In this document: positions 36,866-44,714 of the stretch, piece by piece | How positions within the stretch are numbered: the stretch's first letter is position 1 | How the letters are laid out: every line of letters begins with the position of its first letter | Assembly: GCA_963801035.1 (NCBI GenBank) | Contig: CAWDDF010000009.1 | Span: 310,001-374,000 of the forward strand | Length of the DNA stretch: 64,000 nt | Direction of reading: 5' to 3' | Origin: JACCZX01 sp963801035 | Lineage (GTDB): Bacteria > Pseudomonadota > Gammaproteobacteria > Burkholderiales > Burkholderiaceae_F | Made by a program: the position numbers and the translations under genes | The notes under the pieces: model-generated | Databases searched by the model: none | What the model was told of the DNA's origin: nothing | What the model saw: the letters and a program-made list of their open reading frames with translations, nothing else

Positions 36866-37372
36866 ATGAAGCGGTCGACGGCTGTAGCCCTGTTAATGCT
36901 GCTAGCGCTCAGCGGGTGTGAGACTTTCAAAGACGGACCGACTGCAGTCGCGCAGTTGGATGTACCTCCCGGCAGTCAAGTGTGGGGCAGCGTACGTTTC
37001 GTTGAGATCGGCGGCAAAGTGACGGTGCGTGCGGATGTACGCGGCTTAAGGCCCGGCGCACAGTTCGGGTTTCATGTTCACGAAAGAGGTAACTGCAACG
37101 CGCCGGGCGAACATTTCAACCCCACGGGTAAGCCACATGGGAACTACCGCGTGGCCGAAAGACACGCCGGCGACCTGATCAACCTGCAGTCCGATGCCGA
37201 GGGCAACGCGGTGTACGCGTTCGAGACAAATCTGCTGACCGTGACCGCTGGGCAGACATCGGTCGTCGGCCGCACGATTGTCGTTCATGCGGAACCTGAT
37301 GACTACCGCACACAACCGGCAGGAAACTCAGGCGGCGTGATCGCGTGCGGACTGATCCGCGCCATACAGTGA
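36866..37372 (+). CDS. sodC: Cu/Zn superoxide dismutase lipoprotein
   Basis: Periplasmic, lipid-anchored superoxide dismutase of 168 residues. GGAGGAGATACG precedes the ATG; the lipobox is LSGC. Copper ligands lie in FHVHERGNC, EHFNPTG and IVVHAEPDD, zinc ligands in EHF, KPHGNY and RHAGDL, and the disulfide pair in GNCN and IACG. At the position of the active-site arginine (usually GNxGGRxACG) the sequence reads GNSGGVIACG, so the guiding Arg is replaced by Val. Activity may therefore be lower than usual or altered. Confidence 0.93.
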   Translation: MKRSTAVALLMLLALSGCETFKDGPTAVAQLDVPPGSQVWGSVRFVEIGGKVTVRADVRGLRPGAQFGFHVHERGNCNAPGEHFNPTGKPHGNYRVAERHAGDLINLQSDAEGNAVYAFETNLLTVTAGQTSVVGRTIVVHAEPDDYRTQPAGNSGGVIACGLIRAIQ

Positions 37373-37396
37373 CGCACCCTCGTTGACAAAAATCAA

Positions 37397-38365
37397 TTAC
37401 CGATCGCGCTTCAATAGCTCCGCATAGCGATCGACATCGACATTGCCGCCACTGATGATGATGCCGACTCGCTGTCCCCGCACATCGAGCATGCCTTCGA
37501 GTACGGCGGCTGCTGCCAGGCAGCCTGTCGGCTCGACCACCATCTTCATGCGCTCCGCGAAAAATCGCATCGTCGAAACGAGCTGCTGATCGGTCACTGT
37601 CAAAACGTCGTCGACCAGCGCCTTGATAACTGGAAACGTCAATCGCCCGGGTGCCTGGGTCTGCGCGCCGTCGGCAATCGTTTTAGGAACCTCAATATGA
37701 ACGATCTCCCCTCGACGAAACGATTGTTGAACATCGTTGCCTGCCGCCGGTTCAATGCCGATCACGCGGCTTTGTGGAAGCAAGTGTTTGGCGGCAACGG
37801 CGCAGCCCGAGATCAACCCGCCGCCGCCAACGCAAACCATCAGCACATCGAGCGCTCCGACGTCTTCGATCAACTCGAGTGCCGCGGTACCTTGACCCGC
37901 CATCACGTGCGGATGATCAAACGGTGGAATCAGCGTCATACCGTGCTCTTTCGCCAATGCACGGCCGATCTGCTCGCGATCTTCGGTGTAGCGGTCGAAT
38001 AGCTGCACCTTGGCACCGTAACCGCGCGTCGCATCGACCTTCATCTGCGGGGCATCGGTTGGCATCACGATGGTTGCCGGCATCCCGATTAAGCGCGCTG
38101 ACAACGCTATCGCCTGCGCATGATTGCCCGACGAAAAGGCGACCACACCCCCAGCGCGCTGTTCCGGAGTGAACTGAGCCAGCGCGTTATAAGCACCGCG
38201 AAACTTGAACGCGCCCATCCGCTGCAGGTTTTCGCATTTGAAAAAAAGCTGCGCACCGGTGCGTTCGTTGGCAGTGTTTGAAGTGGCCACTGGTGTTCGG
38301 TGTGCCACGCCCGCCAGGCGACCGGCCGCCGCTTTGACATCTGCGTGGCTAATCGAGAGGTTCAT
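37397..38365 (-). CDS. Threonine/serine dehydratase-like PLP enzyme
   Basis: Fold type II PLP enzyme of 322 residues, either catabolic threonine dehydratase or serine racemase. The PLP lysine is in RMGAFKFRGAYNAL, with the cofactor-binding SSGNHAQAIAL, the glycine loop CVGGGGLISGCA and IIISGGNVDVDR near the end. It lacks the regulatory ACT domain of IlvA, which fits the shorter catabolic type. It is divergent from cysK with 72 bases between. Confidence 0.9.
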   Translation of the reverse strand: MNLSISHADVKAAAGRLAGVAHRTPVATSNTANERTGAQLFFKCENLQRMGAFKFRGAYNALAQFTPEQRAGGVVAFSSGNHAQAIALSARLIGMPATIVMPTDAPQMKVDATRGYGAKVQLFDRYTEDREQIGRALAKEHGMTLIPPFDHPHVMAGQGTAALELIEDVGALDVLMVCVGGGGLISGCAVAAKHLLPQSRVIGIEPAAGNDVQQSFRRGEIVHIEVPKTIADGAQTQAPGRLTFPVIKALVDDVLTVTDQQLVSTMRFFAERMKMVVEPTGCLAAAAVLEGMLDVRGQRVGIIISGGNVDVDRYAELLKRDR

Positions 38366-38437
38366 ACTGGAAGCTTAACTTCTGCGGCATGCCCGTTGCT
38401 TCGCCGCTTGTTGCTTTCTTAGGGTCAACTTTCACTC

Positions 38438-39379
38438 ATGCGCGCACAAAACATCCTTGAAACGATCGGCAATACGCCGACGATTCGCGTAAATCGCCTG
38501 TTCCGTGACATCGCCCCCGCCGCTGAAGTGTGGATCAAATCCGAGCGCGCGAACCCTGCAGGTTCGATCAAAGACCGTATCGCGTTGTCGATGATCGAGG
38601 CCGCGGAAGCGAGCGGCGAGCTGAAGCGCGACGGAACGATTATTGAGCCGACGTCTGGCAACACCGGGATCGGGCTCGCAATGGTCGCCGCGGTCAAAGG
38701 CTATCAACTCGTGCTGGTGATGCCCGACAGCATGTCGATCGAGCGTCGCCGCTTGATGCTCGCCTACGGCGCGAAGTTCGAACTGACGCCGCGCGAGAAG
38801 GGGATGCCGGGTGCGATCGAGCGCGCGAAACAGCTTGTTGCACAGACGCCGGGCGCCTGGATGCCGCAGCAGTTCGACAATCCGGCCAACATCGATGTGC
38901 ATGTGCGCACCACCGCACAGGAAGTGCTGCGTGATTTTCCCGAAGGATTCGACGCCGTCATCACCGGCGTCGGTACCGGCGGCCATATCACCGCACTCGC
39001 GCAGGTGCTGAAGCCGAAATGGTCTCAGCTGAAAGTATTCGCCGTCGAACCGTCGGCATCGCCGGTGATTTCGGGTGGCAAACCGTCGCCGCACCCGATT
39101 CAAGGCATCGGCGCCGGCTTCATCCCTAACAACCTGAAGAAAGAGTTGCTCGACGGAGTGATACTGGTCGAAGCAGAAGAAGCTCGCGAGATGGCGCGTC
39201 GGGCCGCACGTGAAGAAGGTGTACTGGTCGGCATTTCTTCCGGCGCCGCGCTCGCGGCAATCGCGAAGAAGTTACCCGAGTTGAAAAAGGACGCGCGCGT
39301 GCTGGGGTTCAACTACGACACCGGCGAGCGGTATCTATCGATCGAAGGGTTCTTGCCCGCTGAAGCCGCTTCTATTTAG
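38438..39379 (+). CDS. cysK: Cysteine synthase A
   Basis: O-acetylserine sulfhydrylase of 313 residues that makes cysteine from O-acetylserine and sulfide. The PLP lysine is in ANPAGSIKDRIALSM, with IEPTSGNTGIGLAMVAAVKG, VGTGGHITALAQVLK and GISSGAALAAI. A hairpin terminator follows. The adjacent convergent genes for a YeeE/YedE transporter and a rhodanese suggest a local supply of reduced sulfur. Confidence 0.95.
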   Translation: MRAQNILETIGNTPTIRVNRLFRDIAPAAEVWIKSERANPAGSIKDRIALSMIEAAEASGELKRDGTIIEPTSGNTGIGLAMVAAVKGYQLVLVMPDSMSIERRRLMLAYGAKFELTPREKGMPGAIERAKQLVAQTPGAWMPQQFDNPANIDVHVRTTAQEVLRDFPEGFDAVITGVGTGGHITALAQVLKPKWSQLKVFAVEPSASPVISGGKPSPHPIQGIGAGFIPNNLKKELLDGVILVEAEEAREMARRAAREEGVLVGISSGAALAAIAKKLPELKKDARVLGFNYDTGERYLSIEGFLPAEAASI

Positions 39380-39566
39380 CGGTTTGATTAGCGACTAAAG
39401 GCGCCGCGCAGTGACCTGCGCCTTTAACTTTATCCTGGCCAAGCTGCCACGGCGGCGGCTCATCGAACCGGTTGTGTGGCGTGGCGCGTGACCAATCGAT
39501 CGCAACGAACGCAAATGCAGCGGCCCAAAAAGTCATCGCGAAAACAGAAGTGCGCGCGAGCCTCAT
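39372..39566 (-). CDS. Small single-span membrane protein of unknown function
   Basis: Open frame of 64 residues whose start overlaps the YeeE/YedE stop by 4 bases (ATGA), implying translational coupling. It has one hydrophobic segment (FAMTFWAAAFAFVAIDW) and a polar Pro-rich tail. I recognise no family. Against it, the frame overlaps the end of cysK and contains the terminator hairpin, so it may not be a gene. Confidence 0.4.
   Translation of the reverse strand: MRLARTSVFAMTFWAAAFAFVAIDWSRATPHNRFDEPPPWQLGQDKVKGAGHCAAPLVANQTAK
39396..39426 (+). terminator. Terminator hairpin downstream of cysK
   Basis: TAAAGGCGC at 39396-39404 pairs perfectly with GCGCCTTTA at 39418-39426; the loop can add GCAG/CTGC pairs. 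It lies 17 bases after the cysK stop, followed by AACTTTAT. Because of its symmetry it could also work for the convergent minus-strand transcript. Confidence 0.65.
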
Positions 39567-40723
39567 GCCTTGAGTCCCAGGCGGTTACGTAACGGAATGC
39601 CTACGAACGAACCGGCAAACGCTGCAGCAAACCACACCCAACCGTGCAAGCTGCCGGTTGAGATACCAGAAAAGTAGGCGCCGACGTTGCATCCGAACGC
39701 GAGCCGCGCCGAGTAGCCGAGTACGACGCCAACAACGACAGCGACCATCCACTGTTTGGCGCTGGCATGGGTGGCAGGACGTGCGTTGCCGCGCAAATTG
39801 GCCGTGATCAGCGCACCGATCAGCAACCCGATGTTGGTCACCGACGTCACGTCGGTCAGTAATGAAGATTGAAGGTGCGTCTGCTGTACCGCGCCACCCC
39901 AGTAAGCGTTTGACGCGAGATCAGCGCCGAACCACGTCGCGATCTTCGCTCCCCAAAGCCCAAGCCCGTACACAATGCCCCACGGTTGGCCAGCGATGAT
40001 CAGATTGAGAACACCAAACACGGCGAGAAGCACCGCTGCGACGTAGATCCAGCCGCCTTTCCAGGTCGTGTCGGTACGTTTACGTTTGCGCCACAACCAT
40101 GTGCCGAGACCGCCGAACACTGCGAGTTGCACGAGCAGCGTTAAGCCAACGCCGATATGTTCGGGTAACGACACCGGCGGCAAGCTGCCGAGCGCCAGCC
40201 AGCGGTCTAGATGGGCCGCGCCCAAAAAACTGCCGGCGATGAAGCCAGGCAGAACCGCGAGCGAAAATCCGTTGCCGAGGCCCGCCTTGTACAACGTGCC
40301 CGATCCACAGCCGTCGGCAACTTGCATCGCCGCGCCGAATATGAACGCCCCGATCACGAGGCTTACCGAGAGCGGTGCAAAGGCGCCGCTCAGCTCGGCA
40401 TGCGATGCGATCAGCGGAATCGAGACCACCATCGCGAGACCTATTGCCAAAAACTGCGCAAGAAATCCCGTGGGGTCGCGCTTGAGAATCCATACGCGCC
40501 AGCCCGTGGTGAAGCCAAACGAAACCCCGGCAAGAGCGGCGCCAAATCCGATGCCGACAAGATAAAGAAAGCCCTGGCGCAGGCCAACCAGCCAGGTGAT
40601 CGCAAGCCACGCGACGACGGCCGCGATGATCAGCGGAGAGGTTGCCGCGCGAGAGATCAGACCAGGCTGGCCTCGCACCGACGACGTGCCGTCGCCCGAG
40701 ATCGTTTCGACCGAGGCGGCCAT
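39563..40723 (-). CDS. YeeE/YedE (TsuA-like) sulfur-compound transporter
   Basis: Inner-membrane protein of 386 residues with about nine or ten helices and two repeated halves. The conserved cysteine motifs are seen: AMQVADGCGSGTLYKAGLGN and RLAFGCNVGAYFSGISTGSL. In characterised members (E. coli YeeE and bacterial TsuA) these cysteines conduct thiosulfate. The start ATG at 40723 shares one base with the stop of the rhodanese gene (TGATG), so the two are coupled. Together they could import and split thiosulfate-like sulfane sulfur (inference). Confidence 0.92.
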   Translation of the reverse strand: MAASVETISGDGTSSVRGQPGLISRAATSPLIIAAVVAWLAITWLVGLRQGFLYLVGIGFGAALAGVSFGFTTGWRVWILKRDPTGFLAQFLAIGLAMVVSIPLIASHAELSGAFAPLSVSLVIGAFIFGAAMQVADGCGSGTLYKAGLGNGFSLAVLPGFIAGSFLGAAHLDRWLALGSLPPVSLPEHIGVGLTLLVQLAVFGGLGTWLWRKRKRTDTTWKGGWIYVAAVLLAVFGVLNLIIAGQPWGIVYGLGLWGAKIATWFGADLASNAYWGGAVQQTHLQSSLLTDVTSVTNIGLLIGALITANLRGNARPATHASAKQWMVAVVVGVVLGYSARLAFGCNVGAYFSGISTGSLHGWVWFAAAFAGSFVGIPLRNRLGLKA

Positions 40724-41673
40724 CACGGCGCTCCGCTCGCCACCTTCAGCTGCAACCAGAATTGATGCAGCCGACTCGGTACGTTGTCCATCGCCAATCC
40801 GGCGTTCGACCACTCTACGACTGACTCGGGATACAGCTTGACGTCCTTTTGCCCCAGCAATTCCGAGAGCACGAACCAGTTGGTTGCCGCCCAATGCCCG
40901 GTGTTGCAAAACGAAATCGTCGGCTGACTCGTATCCAGCTGATTTTGTTGTGCGACACGCTTGATATCTTCAGGCGGCAGCAGTTTGGCGTCCCTGGTGA
41001 ACCAGACGTCATGGCTGATGTTCTTCGCGCCGACGATGGTTCCCGGTGCCTTGGCTGCAGGATGCCGCGTTTCGCCCGCAAAGAACGCAGCAGGTCTCGC
41101 ATCGACCAGTCGCGCCGAACGATCACCGACCGCCTGCTCGACTTCATCGCGGGTCGCGATCAACCTGGGGTCGAGCGTCACCTCGAACTTGGATGGAGAT
41201 CGCGGTGAGGTTTCAGTGGACACTGGCAAACCTGCCGCACGCCACGCTGTCATACCGCCGTTTAGAACTGACAGTGTCGGAACACCGGCGGCTTTCAATG
41301 TCCAGTAAACGCGCGCGGCCGAGCCAAAATCGGTCGAGCTCTTACCCTCGTAGACGACGACCACCGGAGTCGAACGATCGATTCCGAGCTGCTGAATCAG
41401 CGCCGTCAGTGCGTGTTGGCTCGGCAGCTTGCCGGGGCTTTCTGCGGGCCCCCGCCACTTCGCGTATGGCGCGTGCTGCGCGCCTGCGATATGCCCGATT
41501 TCGTAGGCCGACTTGCCGTCTACCTTGGATTCCCGAATGTCGACGATGCGCAACTTTGGATCGCCCAGCTTCGCCGCCACTTCGGAAGGTGCGAGCAAAG
41601 GCTGCGCGACTGCGGCCATCGCGCAGCCAAGCGAAATCAGCAACGAAACAACGAGTCGAACTACCGTGGCCAT
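40723..41673 (-). CDS. Exported sulfurtransferase (tandem rhodanese domains)
   Basis: Sulfurtransferase of 316 residues. Start 41673 has GGGAAGA upstream and gives a signal peptide (VRLVVSLLISLGCAMAAVAQ), so it is periplasmic. Two rhodanese domains follow: an inactive-looking first one (LRIVDIRESKVDGKSAYEIG, GIDRSTPVVVVYEGKSSTD) and a second with active-site Cys in TISFCNTGHWAATN. It likely cleaves thiosulfate or transfers sulfane sulfur before uptake by the coupled YeeE/YedE protein. Confidence 0.9.
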   Translation of the reverse strand: MATVVRLVVSLLISLGCAMAAVAQPLLAPSEVAAKLGDPKLRIVDIRESKVDGKSAYEIGHIAGAQHAPYAKWRGPAESPGKLPSQHALTALIQQLGIDRSTPVVVVYEGKSSTDFGSAARVYWTLKAAGVPTLSVLNGGMTAWRAAGLPVSTETSPRSPSKFEVTLDPRLIATRDEVEQAVGDRSARLVDARPAAFFAGETRHPAAKAPGTIVGAKNISHDVWFTRDAKLLPPEDIKRVAQQNQLDTSQPTISFCNTGHWAATNWFVLSELLGQKDVKLYPESVVEWSNAGLAMDNVPSRLHQFWLQLKVASGAP

Positions 41674-41782
41674 TCTTCCCACAGCGTTGGTCAAGTGAGC
41701 CGGTAATGATGCCTCAGCCGCCCTCGGTGAAGACGCTCGATTCGGCATGTGCTTATTCACGATCGAAGCTCCGGAGCGCCCC

Positions 41783-42373
41783 ATGAGCACGGCGTTTCGA
41801 AGGCTGCTTCTTGCGGTGATCTTGGTCGTGATCGCGGCCTCACTGGCCCACTTCGCGTGGCCGTGGCTGAAGAACGCGGTGTATTTGACCGAGTTGCTAG
41901 CCGAAAGCCCGCCGCAGACCCTGCCGGTTCCGGTTCAAGGGGTGCCGATGCGCGCGGTACGCGACACGTTCGGCGCGCCTCGGCCGGGCGACCGCAGCCA
42001 TCAGGGCGTCGATATCTTTGCGCCGCGCGGAACGCCAGTGCTGGCGACCACGCGCGGGCTTGTCGCGCGAATCGGCGAAAACAGCTTGGGCGGCACCGTT
42101 GTCTGGGTGCTCGGCCCCGGTGGAGACCGACACTATTACGCGCATCTGAACAGTGTCGCCGACGTCAAGATCGGGCAACGCATTGCGCCCGGCGACGTGC
42201 TTGGCACCGTTGGCACCACCGGTAACGCGCGCGGAACACCGCCACATCTGCACTACGGCGTCTATCGGCGAGGCGAGGGTGCGATCAATCCGTTTCCGCT
42301 GTTGATCAATCGGCTCGCCGAAGACAAACCGCCTGCGCCCAGGCGAACTTCTGCGGATCGGAGCGCCGAATGA
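41783..42373 (+). CDS. M23 family metallopeptidase (peptidoglycan hydrolase-like)
   Basis: LytM/M23 zinc peptidase of 196 residues held by an N-terminal membrane helix (LLAVILVVIAASLAHFAW). Zinc and catalytic residues are in SHQGVDIFAPRG, HYYAHLN and PPHLHYGVY. The start at 41783 has CCGGAGCG upstream. Its stop overlaps the start of the exported Pcm gene by 4 bases, so the two are coupled; both would act in the periplasm. Confidence 0.92.
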   Translation: MSTAFRRLLLAVILVVIAASLAHFAWPWLKNAVYLTELLAESPPQTLPVPVQGVPMRAVRDTFGAPRPGDRSHQGVDIFAPRGTPVLATTRGLVARIGENSLGGTVVWVLGPGGDRHYYAHLNSVADVKIGQRIAPGDVLGTVGTTGNARGTPPHLHYGVYRRGEGAINPFPLLINRLAEDKPPAPRRTSADRSAE

Positions 42374-43107
42374 CCGTGTCGCGCCGTTCCGTGCTGCGCG
42401 CTGCTGCCGTTGCTTGTGCCGGTGCCTGGCTTGGGCGCAGTCACGCGCAGGACAGGTACGCGATGGCGCGTGAAAATCTACTGCGCGAGATCGAAGCCGA
42501 CATGCGCGCTACGGCTCGTGAGACCGGACTTTCTACACTGACCGACCCGGTGCGGCGCGCAATGGCGTCGGTAGCGCGCGAGCGTTTCGTGCCGCCGCAT
42601 CTCGCGGCTGCCGCGTACGAGAATCGACCGCTGCCGATCGGAGAAGGACAGACGATTTCGCAGCCGTTCATCGTCGCGCTGATGACCGAGCTGCTGCAGC
42701 CCAAGTCAAACCACGTCGTACTCGAAGTCGGCACCGGCTCGGGCTATCAGGCCGCCGTATTGGCGGAGTGCGTCGCCAAGGTGTACTCGATCGAGATCGT
42801 CGCGGCGCTTGCACAGCGCGCGAGGGCGGCCCTAGACGCCGCCGGCTACCGCAACGTCGAATCGCGCACTGGGGATGGCTATCTGGGCTGGCCCGAAGCG
42901 GCGCCGTTTGACGGCATCGTTGTCACTGCTGCTCCGGACCACGTGCCGCCGCGGCTGGTTGAGCAGCTCAAGCCCGGTGGCCGACTCGTGATCCCAGTCG
43001 GACCGCACCGATCGACGCAGGAACTGCTCGTGATCGAAGCGGGGCGCGACGGGCGTGCACTCACGCGCCGCACGATTGCCGTGCGCTTTGTGCCACTAAC
43101 TCGCTAG
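42370..43107 (+). CDS. pcm: Protein-L-isoaspartate O-methyltransferase with export signal
   Basis: Repair methyltransferase of 245 residues that methylates isoaspartyl residues in damaged proteins using S-adenosylmethionine. The catalytic core is intact: GEGQTISQPFIVALMTELL, the SAM motif VVLEVGTGSGYQAAVL, VYSIEI, and PGGRLVIPVGPH. Unusually, the first 27 residues form a twin-arginine-type signal peptide (SRRSVLRAAAVACAGAWLG, cleavage near SHAQ). Translational coupling to the M23 peptidase supports a periplasmic site. How SAM would be available there is unclear. Confidence 0.9.
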   Translation: MTVSRRSVLRAAAVACAGAWLGRSHAQDRYAMARENLLREIEADMRATARETGLSTLTDPVRRAMASVARERFVPPHLAAAAYENRPLPIGEGQTISQPFIVALMTELLQPKSNHVVLEVGTGSGYQAAVLAECVAKVYSIEIVAALAQRARAALDAAGYRNVESRTGDGYLGWPEAAPFDGIVVTAAPDHVPPRLVEQLKPGGRLVIPVGPHRSTQELLVIEAGRDGRALTRRTIAVRFVPLTR

Positions 43108-43586
43108 CGCTCTGTTGAGCGCACGAGATCGTTGTCGGCGCGTCGCTCGATGCGATCATCGAGCTCGCCGATGGTGGCGGCCAGCGAATTGGCCTGTTGA
43201 TCCAACGCCATGCGCAGCGACCGTTCCAGTTGGTCGACGCGCGCTATCAGCGCACCTTGCATATCGACCAAACGTTGCTGTGACTGCGCCAGCTCGCCCG
43301 ACAGATAGGTGCGCAGCTCGGTAAAACGAGACGCTTCCGCTTGGTCCGCCAGCCTGCGTTGTGCGTCGAGGTCGCGAGCATAACGACGCGTCTCGGCCAG
43401 CGCCGCGCTCTGTTCAATCAGCATCAGCACGACGAAGCCGCCGAATAGCACGAGCATCACTGTGCCGAGCGGTGCGGTGATCGTAGTCACGCCGAGCCAA
43501 AGCGGTACAGGCGCATTCAGCACTGGCCAGTTCATAAAGCCGAAGAACGCCAACAACGCAAGAACGATCCACAAAAGAAGTCTCAT
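43104..43586 (-). CDS. LapA/DUF1049-like membrane protein with coiled coil
   Basis: Protein of 160 residues with two N-terminal membrane helices (LLLWIVLALLAFFGFMNWP and PLGTVMLVLFGGFVVLMLI) like the LapA domain of lipopolysaccharide-assembly proteins, followed by a long amphipathic helix region from about residue 60 to the end, probably a coiled coil. ATG 43586 follows GAGTGAGG. It converges with pcm, the two sharing 4 bases at their stops. A structural envelope role is likely but unproven. Confidence 0.7.
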   Translation of the reverse strand: MRLLLWIVLALLAFFGFMNWPVLNAPVPLWLGVTTITAPLGTVMLVLFGGFVVLMLIEQSAALAETRRYARDLDAQRRLADQAEASRFTELRTYLSGELAQSQQRLVDMQGALIARVDQLERSLRMALDQQANSLAATIGELDDRIERRADNDLVRSTER

Positions 43587-43705
43587 CGCAACCTCACTCC
43601 TCGATGCGTTAACGCCAGTGAGCAATTGGCTTTCCTGCGAGGCCGTGAGCAGTGACCGGTAAATCGGTTGGATAGACTTCGGCTCTCACCCTTCGTCGGT
43701 CCACC

Positions 43706-44689
43706 ATGAACTATCGCCGCCTCGGCCGTTCCGGCTTGAAAGTTTCCGAACTTTCGTTCGGCTCTTGGGTCACGTACGGCAATCAGGTCGATACGCGCGC
43801 GGCGCGCGAGTTGATGGCGGCTGCCTATGACTCGGGCGTCAACTTCTTTGACAACGCAGAAATTTATGCGCGAGGCCAGAGTGAGGAGATCATGGGTGCG
43901 GTCTTGAAGGAGCTCGCGTGGCCGCGGCTCAAGTATGTGGTGTCGACCAAGTTTTACTGGGGCATGGCGGTCGGGAAGGGGGAGTTTCCGAACGAGCGCA
44001 ACACGCTGAACCGCAAGTATCTTCGGCAGGCAATCGACGGTTCGCTGAAGCGGCTACAGCTCGACTACGTCGATCTGGTGTTCTGCCATCGCGCCGACCC
44101 GAACACGCCGATCGAGGAAACCGTGTGGGCGATGCACGACATGGTCGAGCGTGGCCAGGCGCTTTATTGGGGCACCAGTGAGTGGACGGCGGATGAAATT
44201 CGCGCTGCCTGGGACATTGCCGACAAGCGCAACCTGCACAGGCCGGTGATGGAGCAGCCGCAATACAACCTTTTTCATCGCAAGCGCGTCGAGCAGGAAT
44301 ACAAACGGCTATATGAAGATATCGGGCTTGGGTTGACGACGTGGAGCCCGTTGGCGTCGGGATTGTTATCCGGCAAGTATCGCAATGGGGTGCCGCCCGG
44401 TTCTCGCGGCGCGTTGGAGAGCTATGCATTCCTGCGCGCAGGTCTTACCGATGCGGCCAAGAACAACGTTGTGGCGCAGCTCGAGTCGGTAGCGAAAGAG
44501 CTGTCGTGCTCGCTGGCGCAATTGTCGCTCGCATGGTGTCTTGCGAATCCGTATGTCAGCACCGTGATCACCGGCGCCACACGGGTCGAGCAGGTTAAGG
44601 AGAACATGCAGGCACTCGAAGTTGTCCAAAAACTGACGCCCGATGTCTTGAGTCGGGTTGATGCAATGGTGGGGCCAATTGCTGGATAG
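43706..44689 (+). CDS. Aldo/keto reductase (Kv-beta/YghZ-like)
   Basis: NADPH-dependent aldo/keto reductase of 327 residues related to voltage-gated potassium channel beta subunits. Catalytic tetrad positions are visible: Asp and Tyr in FFDNAEIYARGQSE, Lys in VVSTKFYW and His in LVFCHRAD. TTWSPLASGLLSGKY and STVITGATRVEQVKENMQAL bind the cofactor. The start MNYRRLGRSGLKVSELSFGS is canonical. It stands alone and ends 25 bases before the first PASTA-domain gene. Confidence 0.93.
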   Translation: MNYRRLGRSGLKVSELSFGSWVTYGNQVDTRAARELMAAAYDSGVNFFDNAEIYARGQSEEIMGAVLKELAWPRLKYVVSTKFYWGMAVGKGEFPNERNTLNRKYLRQAIDGSLKRLQLDYVDLVFCHRADPNTPIEETVWAMHDMVERGQALYWGTSEWTADEIRAAWDIADKRNLHRPVMEQPQYNLFHRKRVEQEYKRLYEDIGLGLTTWSPLASGLLSGKYRNGVPPGSRGALESYAFLRAGLTDAAKNNVVAQLESVAKELSCSLAQLSLAWCLANPYVSTVITGATRVEQVKENMQALEVVQKLTPDVLSRVDAMVGPIAG

Positions 44690-44714
44690 GACACAGGTAC
44701 AGTGCGATAGAACG

